64,000 nucleotides of DNA from Shewanella sp. MBTL60-007 (lineage in GTDB: Bacteria; Pseudomonadota; Gammaproteobacteria; Enterobacterales; Shewanellaceae), in the NCBI RefSeq assembly GCF_019654915.1, contig NZ_BPET01000005.1:1-64000 (forward strand), read 5' to 3'. Numbering within the stretch: the stretch's first letter is position 1; each line of letters starts with the position of its first letter. The translations under genes were made by a program, and so were the position numbers. The notes under the pieces were generated by a model. It was given only the letters and a program-made list of their open reading frames with translations, ran no database searches and was not told the origin of the DNA. This document shows positions 1-8,419 of the stretch, piece by piece.

Positions 1-275
1 TTTGATTTCAATTTCTTTCATTTTACTAAGTAAAGCTCTATCAAATTTAGACAAGTGAAGTATAGGTAAATCTGGATAAATGTACAGTGGTTTAGTTGTA
101 AGGATCTCTTACAAAAATGTGTATTACACCGTTGAAACGGTAAGACAAATATAGCTGTTGTCTATGCAAAATCCTTTCATATTAGCTTTTCTTGTGCTAT
201 CTACATTTCAAACAGTGAATAATGTTTTGTAGCATAATTTAGTAAGAGTAATCAGTCAGTACACTTTACTCTTGA
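1..275. other. AT-rich non-backbone DNA abutting truncated rnhA
   Basis: The first 275 bases lack any recognisable gene and are visibly more AT-rich than the flanking backbone. They occupy the place where the 5' half of rnhA should be. Perfect short palindromes sit at 119-129 (GTGTA T TACAC) and 128-141 (ACCGTT GA AACGGT), and an 8-bp hairpin at 244-273. A reading frame on the - strand is open from about 105 to the window edge, with a possible ATG at 19-21, but no family is recognisable. The inference is the end of an inserted element or a rearrangement breakpoint. Confidence 0.5.
244..273. repeat. 8-bp hairpin at the rnhA breakpoint
   Basis: AAGAGTAA (244-251) and TTACTCTT (266-273) form a perfect inverted repeat around a 14-base loop. 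It ends three bases before the point where rnhA-coding homology begins. Subterminal hairpins are typical of IS200/IS605-type ends, but no transposase is visible, so the assignment is open. Confidence 0.4.
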
Positions 276-527
276 GGGATCACTCAGTGGATCCATGGCT
301 GGAAACGTAAAGGATGGATCACCTCAACCAACCAGCCTGTAAAAAATGTCGATCTCTGGCAGCGCCTAGACGCAGTGTCTCAACGTCATCAAGTTGAGTG
401 GCGCTGGGTAAAGGGCCACGCAGGCCACAGCGAGAACGAGCGCTGCGACGACTTGGCTCGCCAAGCCGCGGAAGCTAAACCTACACAAGAAGATATTGGT
501 TATATTGCTCAACAGAAACAGGATTAA
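276..527 (+). pseudogene. rnhA: rnhA 3' fragment (ribonuclease HI, N-terminus missing)
   Basis: Ribonuclease HI degrades the RNA strand of RNA:DNA hybrids. The 83 codons from 276 match only the C-terminal half of the roughly 155-residue enzyme: [22 protein letters not shown] and [18 protein letters not shown] are all recognisable, including the His of KGHAGH and the last active-site Asp of ERCD. An in-frame TGA at 273-275 precedes this and no start codon fits, so the first three acidic catalytic residues are absent. The convergent YafS-like methyltransferase and gloB nearby match the usual rnhA neighbourhood in enterobacteria. An intact 5' part may lie left of the window on the far side of an insertion; otherwise the gene is dead. 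Confidence 0.8.
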
Positions 528-572
528 CACATGCTGTTTAAGCGTTTTGTCTAGGCTAATAGTTTAAATCGT

Positions 573-598
573 AAGAAACTGCACTCATGCAGTTTCTT
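573..598. terminator. Hairpin between rnhA and the LysR gene
   Basis: An 11-bp perfect stem (AAGAAACTGCA, 573-583; TGCAGTTTCTT, 588-598) encloses a 4-base loop between two convergent genes. The following T-tract is weak, so it is probably a bidirectional terminator or mRNA end stabiliser. Confidence 0.6.
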
Positions 599-635
599 CG
601 CGTCATATTTTCGCCAGCTCTTTAAGCTAACAAGA

Positions 636-1532
636 TCAACTTTCCGTATTTAAAAAAGTCTGGCAAAAATTGATAAAGGCCAAGCCCACTGGTGTAAATT
701 GGCGGCTCTTATGGTGAATACGATAAAACTTTCGCTCTAACGCCAATCCCTCTACTTCAATAACCGCCAACTCCTTACGGATCAATTCTTTCTCAAGCGT
801 TAATTCAGATAATACCCCTAGCCCCGCCCCTTGTTTGACCGCTTGCTTAATGGCATCGGGAGTCGAGAAACGAAACTTCTCTTGTGGCTGCATGTCCAAT
901 GCATTCGCGGCATTAACAAAGCAGTCACGGGTGCCAGAGCCCTCCTCTCGCATCACCCAAGGCATTCCACTTAGCTCACTTGGAGCCACGGTTTGACCGG
1001 CTAACGGATGCGCTGGATGGCAAAATATCAATAACTTATCTTTGTGCCATGCCTCGACCGCTATACGACTATCGAGACATTGCCCCTCGACAAAGCCCAT
1101 CTCGCTTCTAAACTCCAGTACAGAGTTAATGACGTTTTGACTATTGTCGATATCCACATTCACAAGTGTGTTGGTGTGCTGTTGGCAAAATGCGACCGCC
1201 GATTTTGCTAAGAGATAATTACCGATAGTGGAACTGGCACTCACACAGAGGTTCCCCCCCAGTTCAGCCCCAGCTGGCGAGAAAGCATGTTCAATCTGAT
1301 CAATTTTTTGCAGTGCTTGAGTGGCTAAAGGTAATAACAAACTTCCTTGGGAGTTCAGGCGCAAACGATTGCCTATACGTTCAAATAATCGCGTATCCAG
1401 TTGCTTCTCTAGTTCCGATAGCGCCATCGATGCAGCAGGAGATGACAGACTGAGCATCTCAGCTGCCTTTGCTACTTGGCCACTTCGAGCGACCGATTCA
1501 AAGACGGCCAGCTGTTTTAATGTAATACGCAT
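636..1532 (-). CDS. LysR-family transcriptional regulator
   Basis: A 298-residue protein of standard LysR length. The N-terminal winged helix-turn-helix covers about residues 1-60, with the LysR signature A-K-A-A-E-M-L-S-L-S-S-P-A-A-S near 21-35 and LDTRLFER near 45-52. The rest is the periplasmic-binding-protein-like effector domain, with PHAHP-like and GAGLGVL segments, resembling the CysL/YwfM type. It lies between the rnhA fragment and the methyltransferase, 8 bases downstream of the latter's stop on the same strand, so the two may be cotranscribed. Target genes and effector cannot be read from the sequence. Confidence 0.88.
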   Translation of the reverse strand: MRITLKQLAVFESVARSGQVAKAAEMLSLSSPAASMALSELEKQLDTRLFERIGNRLRLNSQGSLLLPLATQALQKIDQIEHAFSPAGAELGGNLCVSASSTIGNYLLAKSAVAFCQQHTNTLVNVDIDNSQNVINSVLEFRSEMGFVEGQCLDSRIAVEAWHKDKLLIFCHPAHPLAGQTVAPSELSGMPWVMREEGSGTRDCFVNAANALDMQPQEKFRFSTPDAIKQAVKQGAGLGVLSELTLEKELIRKELAVIEVEGLALERKFYRIHHKSRQFTPVGLAFINFCQTFLNTES

Positions 1533-1540
1533 TTAGACTC

Positions 1541-2299
1541 TTAAAATTCGTTTGAAGATTTTGACGCATGTCCTGTCCGACTCGCGCTGGGGGCAGTAGA
1601 CCAGTTTGGCCGCTTCACTTTACGCTTTACCTGTATTGGCGTTAACGGGCTTTCTAATTTTTTCGCCACCAAAACATACACACTACCCGAACTAGGCAGC
1701 CAGGATTTAAGTGCATGGGACCAAATATTACCAACTTTAACATCACCAAGCAGATGATGATGCAGTATACGCTCATCGGCAACCACTTGATAACCCAAGA
1801 GGCCTAGCCAATCTTTAACCCTTGATGGCATAAAGAAACGCCCACACCAAGGGATCTCTTGCTGATGTTTAGGCAACATCTTTCCAAAAAACATCGGACT
1901 AAGGGGATTGAACCCGGTGATGACCAAGTGTCCTCCAGAGATTAATACTCTGTCCACTTCGCGAAGTAAACGATAGGGGTCGGCCTCAAACTCAAGTAGA
2001 AAGTTCATCACCACCGCATCGATGCTGGCGTTTTGGATAGGTAGCTGGCAGTAATCTCCCTCAATATCGGCCTGCGCCTCATCGAATAGTGAATATTTGC
2101 GATTGATACCTACACCAGTTTTAGCCATTTTATGACTTAACGGGCCTAAGCTCAGTAGATAGTAGCCAAAAATTCTCGGCCACCAAGGAGACAGCGTCTG
2201 CTCTACGCTTTCACGAATAACCGGGCCATTAGGGAGTTCTGACCAATGATAAGGCTTTAACGGTAATGCTGACTGTGACAAATCAATCTCCAAAATCAC
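1541..2299 (-). CDS. YafS-like class I SAM-dependent methyltransferase
   Basis: A 252-residue protein divergent from gloB, as yafS is in E. coli. The Methyltransf_11-type core is visible: an acidic residue after the second strand (A-D-I-E-G-D near 77-82), the LPIQNASIDAVVMNFLLEF segment (86-104) and a later LREVDRVLISGGHLVITGFNP segment (112-132). The canonical glycine-rich motif I is poorly conserved (KTGVGINRKYSLF). Its substrate is unknown. The C-terminus is Lys/Ser-rich and likely disordered. Start chosen at the ATG about 120 bases from gloB. The assignment to the fold is firm; activity is inferred. Confidence 0.8.
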   Translation of the reverse strand: MILEIDLSQSALPLKPYHWSELPNGPVIRESVEQTLSPWWPRIFGYYLLSLGPLSHKMAKTGVGINRKYSLFDEAQADIEGDYCQLPIQNASIDAVVMNFLLEFEADPYRLLREVDRVLISGGHLVITGFNPLSPMFFGKMLPKHQQEIPWCGRFFMPSRVKDWLGLLGYQVVADERILHHHLLGDVKVGNIWSHALKSWLPSSGSVYVLVAKKLESPLTPIQVKRKVKRPNWSTAPSASRTGHASKSSNEF

Positions 2300-2418
2300 T
2301 GATGCTCTACTTTAATAACGAAAGCGGTATACAAGCAATAGCTTTGCTCAGTAAACTGGTTTAAGCGCTCAAATTATTTAGCAAGAGCGGTAACTTAATT
2401 AAATGAGAGAGTTTTGAC

Positions 2419-3195
2419 ATGTTACATATCACTCCATTACCCGCGTTTGATGATAATTATATCTGGCTGTTTCAATCTCAGCAAAATGCTGGCGTCTATG
2501 TGGTCGATCCCGGTGATGGTCAAGTTGTCATTGACTATTTATCCAAGACCCAACAACCTCTGCTCGGGATCCTCATAACCCACCATCACCATGACCACAC
2601 CGGAGGAATAGCGGCACTTGTCGCCAAGTTTGGTAATAACCTACCGGTATATGGCCCCCAAGTTGAAAATATCACAGGTATTAATCGTCCTATTTCAGCA
2701 AGCGGTAATATCACGTTAGATCATAGCGACTTAACCGCCCGTATCATTGAGGTGCCGGGTCACACCCTAGGCCATATCTGCTATCTCATTGAAGATGTAC
2801 TATTTTGTGGCGACACACTGTTTAGCGGCGGCTGCGGTCGTCTATTTGAAGGCTCGGCCGAGCAGATGTACAACTCATTAACCGAGTTAGCTCAGTTAGA
2901 CGATACCACTAAGGTCTGCTGCGCTCATGAGTACACTTTAGCTAATTTGGCGTTTGCTAATCGGGTAGAGCCTAACAATGAGGAGCTTATCGATTACACA
3001 CAGAAAGCCAATGCACTGCGCACTCAAAACCTGCCGACCTTACCCTCCTCTATTGGCTTAGAGAAGGCGATTAACCCCTTTTTAAGAAGTGATAGTGCTG
3101 AAATTTGGCAATCTTTATCTATTCAATTCCAACAACCTATCGAAAATCCATTGCAAGGCTTCGCACTTCTGCGTCAATGGAAAGACAATTTCTAA
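2419..3195 (+). CDS. gloB: Hydroxyacylglutathione hydrolase (glyoxalase II)
   Basis: This cytosolic enzyme hydrolyses S-D-lactoylglutathione to D-lactate and glutathione, the second step of methylglyoxal detoxification. The 258 residues have the metallo-beta-lactamase binuclear metal motif THHHHDHTGG at 54-63, then VPGHTLGH and GDTLFSGGCGRLFEG, and the C-terminal CCAHEYTLANLAFA substrate-binding segment. Length and motifs are those of proteobacterial GloB. It is divergent from the YafS-like methyltransferase, and an intrinsic terminator follows at 3233-3257, so it is probably a single-gene unit. Confidence 0.96.
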   Translation: MLHITPLPAFDDNYIWLFQSQQNAGVYVVDPGDGQVVIDYLSKTQQPLLGILITHHHHDHTGGIAALVAKFGNNLPVYGPQVENITGINRPISASGNITLDHSDLTARIIEVPGHTLGHICYLIEDVLFCGDTLFSGGCGRLFEGSAEQMYNSLTELAQLDDTTKVCCAHEYTLANLAFANRVEPNNEELIDYTQKANALRTQNLPTLPSSIGLEKAINPFLRSDSAEIWQSLSIQFQQPIENPLQGFALLRQWKDNF

Positions 3196-3232
3196 AAAAT
3201 AATCTACAATAGCCCGCTATTCCAGCGCCACC

Positions 3233-3257
3233 AAGCCAGATTTACTCTGGCTTTTTT
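3233..3257 (+). terminator. Intrinsic terminator after gloB
   Basis: AAGCCAGA (3233-3240) pairs with TCTGGCTT (3246-3253) around a 5-base loop and runs into six T's, just upstream of mltD. Confidence 0.85.
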
Positions 3258-3285
3258 GAGCCTAATTAGAGGACACACATTTTAG

Positions 3286-4845
3286 ATGCGCGTACCATTT
3301 TTATTCGTCGCAGGGGGCATTGCCCTGTTGACAGGTTGTCAAACTTTAGACAGCCAGCAGACTTCAGAAGGGATCCCTGCCAAGCCAGTTGCAGTTGAGA
3401 AAGTCGCCCAAAAACCTATTGAGCCAGAAGTTGTTGAGGTGGTTGAGATCACCGATATTTGGCAGCGCATTCGCCTTAATATGCAGATGGAAGTACCTGA
3501 TGAAAAGCTAGTTCGCCAATATCGCGACTGGTATATCAAGCATCCTCAGCATTTAGAACGCGTATCTGAACGCGCTACACCCTTCATGTATTTAATCGTA
3601 GATGAAATTGAAAAACGTAATCTACCCATCGAGTTAGCTTTACTGCCGATCGTAGAAAGTGCTTTCGATCCTTTTGCCTACTCACATGGTGCGGCGTCGG
3701 GCCTTTGGCAATTCACATCACCTATGGCGCGCCACTTCGGGCTACAGATGAACTGGTGGTATGACGGTCGAAGAGATGTACCTGCGGCCACAACAGCAGC
3801 TTTAGATATGCTTGAGTACCTGCATGGTAAAACGGGGCAAAATTGGTTATATGCCATTGCCGCCTACAATACCGGTGAAGGCCGCGTGATTAACGCAGCA
3901 AAACGCAATAAAAAGAAAGGCATCTCGACCGATTTCTTTAGTCTTAACCTGCCAAGAGAAACTGAGCGTTATGTCCCTCAGTTACTTGCACTCGCCGATG
4001 TAATTAAAAATGCCGACAAGTATGGCATTAAACTAACTCCTATCAGCAATGAACCGCAGATCGAAGTTGTCGACATAGGCAGTCAAATTGATTTAGCACT
4101 AGCGGCAGACATCGCCGAGATGACAACATCTGAGCTACACAAGTTAAACCCTGGCTTTAACCGCTGGGCTACCGCACCAGAAGGCCCGCACAAACTTGTG
4201 CTGCCAATCGATAAAGCCGATGCGTTTAAACTGGCGTTAAATAAGACGAATACGACTGAACGCCTTAATTGGGAACGCTATCAGATCAAGTCAGGCGACA
4301 GCTTAGGCTTAATTGCAAAACGTTATCGTACAACGGTTTCAGCATTAAAAGCTGTCAACGATATTAATGGCAACACCATTGTCGCTGGCAAGTTCCTGCT
4401 TATCCCAGTTGCTGCGAAGGATCTCGATGAGTACCTTTTATCTGCCGACCAACGCTTGGCCCGTCAGCAGAATAAAGCACGCGGCTCGAGTAAAATCACT
4501 TACAAGGTAAAGTCTGGTGATTCGCTTTGGAAAATCGCCAAGCAGCACAAGGTAAAAATAGCGCAGCTTGCAAGCTGGAACAGCATGGCGCCAAAAGACT
4601 CATTACAGATTGGGCAAAAGTTAGTGATCTGGTCTGGAACAGCAACCAGCAAGAGCGGTTTGAGCGAAGTAATGCGTACCGTTAACTATAAGGTTCGCAG
4701 CGGTGACTCATTGGCGCGTATCGCCAGCAAATTTAACGTTAGCGTTAACGATCTTGTACGCTGGAACTCACTTGAAAAGAGCAAGTACCTGCAACCAGGT
4801 CAGATGCTGAAGCTCTATGTTGATATGACAAAAGTCAGAACCTAA
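3286..4845 (+). CDS. mltD: Membrane-bound lytic murein transglycosylase D
   Basis: A 519-residue outer-membrane lipoprotein that cleaves the MurNAc-GlcNAc bond of peptidoglycan. It begins with a lipoprotein signal (LLTGC, lipidated Cys18). The SLT domain carries catalytic Glu124 in LPIVESAFDP, followed by GLWQFTSPMARHFGL and the AAYNTGEGRV motif. Three LysM repeats follow, each with an SGDSL core (about residues 331-374, 407-450, 468-513), one more than in many homologues. A GAGGA ribosome site lies upstream. It is adjacent to gloB, as in E. coli, and is closed by a strong terminator. Confidence 0.95.
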   Translation: MRVPFLFVAGGIALLTGCQTLDSQQTSEGIPAKPVAVEKVAQKPIEPEVVEVVEITDIWQRIRLNMQMEVPDEKLVRQYRDWYIKHPQHLERVSERATPFMYLIVDEIEKRNLPIELALLPIVESAFDPFAYSHGAASGLWQFTSPMARHFGLQMNWWYDGRRDVPAATTAALDMLEYLHGKTGQNWLYAIAAYNTGEGRVINAAKRNKKKGISTDFFSLNLPRETERYVPQLLALADVIKNADKYGIKLTPISNEPQIEVVDIGSQIDLALAADIAEMTTSELHKLNPGFNRWATAPEGPHKLVLPIDKADAFKLALNKTNTTERLNWERYQIKSGDSLGLIAKRYRTTVSALKAVNDINGNTIVAGKFLLIPVAAKDLDEYLLSADQRLARQQNKARGSSKITYKVKSGDSLWKIAKQHKVKIAQLASWNSMAPKDSLQIGQKLVIWSGTATSKSGLSEVMRTVNYKVRSGDSLARIASKFNVSVNDLVRWNSLEKSKYLQPGQMLKLYVDMTKVRT

Positions 4846-4881
4846 ACAACATAGACTTAGCACACACATTTCGAGAAAATA

Positions 4882-4906
4882 AAAGGCGACCTTAGGTCGC
4901 CTTTTT
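4882..4906 (+). terminator. Intrinsic terminator after mltD
   Basis: AAAGGCGACC (4882-4891) and GGTCGCCTTT (4895-4904) form a 10-bp stem with a TTA loop and a five-T tail. It lies between two convergent genes and can serve both. Confidence 0.92.
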
Positions 4907-4927
4907 GTCACTGTCACATTAACAATG

Positions 4928-5515
4928 TTAGAAGTGGTAGATCACCGGATGCATCGCCGGACGTTGAGACTCTGTCGCGCGTCCAGCAAAAATCGCTTTC
5001 AGGCTATAGCCTTTACCTATCTTAGCCGCAATATCCGCAGGGATTTTAAACTTAACGTACTGAGTTTTCCCAGCTGGCATCACCCCTTCTCGAATCGCTT
5101 GGGTGAACATCATCTCATTTGACCATGCCCAAACTCGCTGACCCTGAGGGTCAAGTAGCCATAGATCTGCCGTCATACCAGATGAGAACATTAATGGGAT
5201 GCCATAGCGCTGATTATTAGTGTATTCCAGCGTAATATCTGTATTATTGTTGACCACAAGCTTAGCGTCTAACAACTCTTCCCCCATAGCTTTGCCCTCT
5301 TTAAACTGTCGCGGTTCACCAATACCTGCCCCAACAATGCCAGCCGTTGCCGCTGGAAAGGACTTGATAGGTTGCACTTGAGGCTCGCTCGGCGTACTCT
5401 CCGCTGCCGTACTACGATTGGCCTCCGCACTCTTCATATTTGCGGCCTCAGTTTGCTGGCCTGAACAGCCCAACAAAGCAACTGCGATTAAGGGTAAAAA
5501 TCGTTTAATAGCCAT
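4928..5515 (-). CDS. BsuPI-domain lipoprotein
   Basis: A 195-residue predicted lipoprotein (signal ending LLGC, lipidated Cys17), followed by a Ser/Ala/Pro-rich linker and a C-terminal BsuPI-like beta-sandwich. The domain shows LVVNNNTDITLEYTNNQRYG, then DLWLLDPQGQRVWAWSNEMMFTQA, and the late PAGKTQYVKFKIP strand. The domain is named after a Bacillus intracellular proteinase inhibitor, but in Gram-negatives a protease-inhibitor role is not established. The ATG overlaps the stop of the upstream AsmA gene (TAATG), so the two are translationally coupled and probably act in the same envelope process. Confidence 0.78.
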   Translation of the reverse strand: MAIKRFLPLIAVALLGCSGQQTEAANMKSAEANRSTAAESTPSEPQVQPIKSFPAATAGIVGAGIGEPRQFKEGKAMGEELLDAKLVVNNNTDITLEYTNNQRYGIPLMFSSGMTADLWLLDPQGQRVWAWSNEMMFTQAIREGVMPAGKTQYVKFKIPADIAAKIGKGYSLKAIFAGRATESQRPAMHPVIYHF

Positions 5516-7341
5516 TAAAAGCCTCCAAATTTCTTGAACAACTTATCTTTAAGTTTATCGGTCTCATCTTTGAGCTTTGAATCGAGCAAGGCCTTCGTAT
5601 CAAGGGCAAATTTTGGCTCAGACATAGTGCCGCTAATGGCAAATGGGATCTCAACGCCGTAGAGTGCATCACGCTCCTCACCACCTTGGCCTTCGAGTGA
5701 GCCGACAACAGAGGTGGTTAACTTATAGTCTAAAGCCTGATTAATAATATTCGCTGTTCCCGCACCTTTAAGACGGATTAATGGCGATGCCATATCCAGA
5801 TCCGGATTAGATACCACACCTTTAGCGACATTAAATGAACCCGTCATGCTGGTAAAGTCAGTCTTTTTCTCACTAGCACCCGAACTTGCTGAGAGGTCGC
5901 CGCCCAGCTTCGCCTTTGCTTCACGGATCATCTGCGGGATATTCACCCCATGGATGGCACCATCGGCAATCTCAAACTTACCGTTTGCGACAAGGTTCTT
6001 CTTTAGATTGTCAGGCAGTAGGCTGCGTCCCTTACCTGCTACATTAAAGTTTGCTTTACCATCTAACATGTCCACTTCGGCCAAATCAATTAGCAAGGCT
6101 CGAATATCTACCTCAGATAGGTGTTCATCAAACTGATATTTGGCGACCTTTTCACGACCATCGAGCTTGGCAGTGGCACTTACTTTGCCGCCGTAGAGAT
6201 CAGCCGATAACTGCTTAACATCGGCTATGCCATTTTTCATCTGTAGCTTCATTACCCAGTTTTGAGTTTTTAAGTTGGCGACTTTGACTGACTTAACGCT
6301 CACATCAACATCGAGATTAACCGACTTCATCGCTCTCAAATCTGGCTCAACTGCGTCCGATGCTGTGGTCGCCGATTTGTCTTGGCTAGCCGCCTCGCCC
6401 TCTTGTTTTGGCAATAACGCATCAAGATCGACGTCACCGACCTCAAGCTTGGCCACGACATTAGGTACTTTACTTCCATAGGCAATATCAAGCTTGCCCT
6501 TAGCATCGATATTGGCGGCACTAAAACTTGATAGCACAAGGTTCATCGTCTGCTTATCTAACGCCACAATTAGTGAGGTGTTAAGATCTGCCTTTAAACT
6601 GCCATTTGGTATCCCGTCACCAGTCACTTGATTACTCACTGCGAAATCGTTAATGGTAATAGTCTGCAGATCTTGAGCAACCTTGAGCTGGCCCTTCCCT
6701 TGGCTAACAAGCTTGAGATCTGGCAAAGTGGCTGAAAACTCGTACTGTAGCTGTGCAAACTCTCCCAGCTGAAAGCGACCTAAAGTCAGCTCTTTGAGGT
6801 CAAATAATTGCTCAGTGTCATTTAGGTGATCGATATTAATAATCTTGGTGTTGGTAATTGCGATACCACCAATATCGAGTCGGGCAAGCGTTGCATTACT
6901 TGTGCCGCTGCTTTGCGTCGATGACTCTGTGGTGCCCTTGGCGTCAGCCGTCGCCGCCAAACCATCGAAACTGGTACGGCCATCGGTTTGCGTTTCAAGC
7001 TTCAAAGTCAGGCCATCGAGATTTAACTGAGAGATTTCAACCTCTTTCTTTAGCAGTGGCATTAATGCCACTTCAGCAACAACCTGATTAACCTCGACCA
7101 TAGAACTATTTGTGAAACCTTGTGGGTTCGACAAGGTGAGCTGCCCAAGCTCAATCCCTAAAGTAGGAAAGAAAGTCCAAGAAAGATCGCTGCCAATAGT
7201 CAAATTACGTCCCGTTTGCTCCTTTACGAGATCGACAATTTGTGGTTTAAAATCATTGGGGTCAAAGATCACTGTTACATATAGCACCAAAGCAAGCACT
7301 AGACCTAAGACTGTTATAAAAAACCATTTTAAAAATTTCAT
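5515..7341 (-). CDS. AsmA family protein
   Basis: A 608-residue inner-membrane-anchored periplasmic protein. One N-terminal transmembrane segment (about 4-24, FLKWFFITVLGLVLALVLYV) is followed by the AsmA signature FDPNDFKPQIVDLVKEQTGRNLTI. A long repeated beta-strand region follows (DLD-type strands, KLDGREKVAKYQFDEHLSEV), ending in the conserved IPFAISGTMSEPKFALD segment. AsmA-like proteins belong to the bridge-like lipid-transfer superfamily that includes TamB. It is first in a two-gene operon with the BsuPI lipoprotein. Confidence 0.88.
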   Translation of the reverse strand: MKFLKWFFITVLGLVLALVLYVTVIFDPNDFKPQIVDLVKEQTGRNLTIGSDLSWTFFPTLGIELGQLTLSNPQGFTNSSMVEVNQVVAEVALMPLLKKEVEISQLNLDGLTLKLETQTDGRTSFDGLAATADAKGTTESSTQSSGTSNATLARLDIGGIAITNTKIINIDHLNDTEQLFDLKELTLGRFQLGEFAQLQYEFSATLPDLKLVSQGKGQLKVAQDLQTITINDFAVSNQVTGDGIPNGSLKADLNTSLIVALDKQTMNLVLSSFSAANIDAKGKLDIAYGSKVPNVVAKLEVGDVDLDALLPKQEGEAASQDKSATTASDAVEPDLRAMKSVNLDVDVSVKSVKVANLKTQNWVMKLQMKNGIADVKQLSADLYGGKVSATAKLDGREKVAKYQFDEHLSEVDIRALLIDLAEVDMLDGKANFNVAGKGRSLLPDNLKKNLVANGKFEIADGAIHGVNIPQMIREAKAKLGGDLSASSGASEKKTDFTSMTGSFNVAKGVVSNPDLDMASPLIRLKGAGTANIINQALDYKLTTSVVGSLEGQGGEERDALYGVEIPFAISGTMSEPKFALDTKALLDSKLKDETDKLKDKLFKKFGGF

Positions 7342-7412
7342 GATAGCTCCCTTCTGTTATCACTGAAACACTTAGATAAAAAGACCCGTTTAAAGAGACG
7401 AGTACACAGAGA

Positions 7413-7913
7413 TTACTCCAAATTTAGTACGGATATATCTAATGCTCGATTAGCAACGGCGACACCGTTAGCATCAGCGTAGATAAATGACTGTGGAGAT
7501 ATGATAACCCCATATATTTCAACTGCAAGGTTCACCTCACCTAAGCCTTTCTTCTCGGTTTTAATCGGGTTAGCGCCAACAGCCTTAACGCCAAGATTAA
7601 TGGTCTTCAGTGTCGCCACATCGCGAACGCAACCAAAAATCACCACGCCATGCCAGCCATTGTCAGCTCCGCTCTGGGCTATCATATCGCCCATTAACGC
7701 ACAATCCATCGCGCCCTGACCATCAACGACTAATACTTTCCCTCTGCCATCTTGGGCGAGAAGCTGTTTAACTTTTGAATTGTCTCGATAACACTTAACT
7801 GTGACGACTTCCCCCCAAAAACACTCTTGTTTACCAAAGGAGGTAAACATCGGAGGAAGCAAAATTAGTTCATCGCCATAGGCATCGAATAAGTCGGGTA
7901 ATAAATCTAGCAT
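7413..7913 (-). CDS. RraA-like protein
   Basis: A 166-residue protein of the RraA/DlpA fold. Members include the RNase E inhibitor RraA and 4-hydroxy-4-methyl-2-oxoglutarate aldolases. Diagnostic stretches are LPPMFTSFGKQECFWGEVVTV, the LVVDGQGAMDCALMGDMIA segment and VIFGCVRDVATLKTINLGVKAVGA, which carries the conserved G-x-x-R-D metal/substrate motif. The frame extends upstream to 7979, but the ATG at 7913 has a GGAGG site five bases before it and matches the family N-terminus, so it was chosen. RraA versus aldolase function cannot be settled here. Confidence 0.85.
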   Translation of the reverse strand: MLDLLPDLFDAYGDELILLPPMFTSFGKQECFWGEVVTVKCYRDNSKVKQLLAQDGRGKVLVVDGQGAMDCALMGDMIAQSGADNGWHGVVIFGCVRDVATLKTINLGVKAVGANPIKTEKKGLGEVNLAVEIYGVIISPQSFIYADANGVAVANRALDISVLNLE

Positions 7914-8101
7914 TTCGCCTCCATGCATACAGATAAGTAAAACTCTCCATAGACTGACAGGTAAAGCGTAGAAACCCAAGTATTAACAGCCGAATTTAAG
8001 CATAATTTATGACATCCAGACTTTTCCACGATGAAAATACAAACTATAATATCAATCAGTGCCTGTACTCGGAATCCTCCGTACTTTAATCGTAGGTAAA
8101 A

Positions 8102-8419
8102 ATGAACACTAATATCGAATTAGAAAGTGCTATCGCTGCGCTTGACCAGTATGGTTATGACAAGAAACATTCTAGCGACCTAGAGCAAGCTCGTAATAAA
8201 GTCCAGATGTTAAAATATATCGGCTCCCTAGACTTTAGTCTTCGTCGATTATTAATATTACAAGAAGCGGTTGATGAACTTGTTGAAAAAGAAAAGAAAC
8301 TACTCGCTCAAAAAGAAAACATTCAGACATATAAAACAAAAATAATTAACCTGTCTCGTCAATTTAATATTTCATATGATGAAGTTATTCAGATAATGAA
8401 ACAACAAGAGAACAGTTAG
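8102..8419 (+). CDS. Small protein of unknown function
   Basis: A 105-residue acidic/lysine-rich protein with no family I recognise. The central part (about residues 50-85, rich in E, K, Q and L) looks like a helical coiled coil, and the last 20 residues (RQFNISYDEVIQIMK) look like a small helical module faintly reminiscent of the start of H-NS-type DNA-binding ends. No signal peptide or membrane segment. The gene stands alone between the divergent RraA-like gene and a 430-base intergenic region. Codon use seems AT-richer than its neighbours. Confidence 0.6.
   Translation: MNTNIELESAIAALDQYGYDKKHSSDLEQARNKVQMLKYIGSLDFSLRRLLILQEAVDELVEKEKKLLAQKENIQTYKTKIINLSRQFNISYDEVIQIMKQQENS

Noticed and set aside
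7914-7979. Longer start for the RraA-like gene
   Set aside because: The 22 extra residues do not fit the family, and the internal ATG has an ideal GGAGG site.
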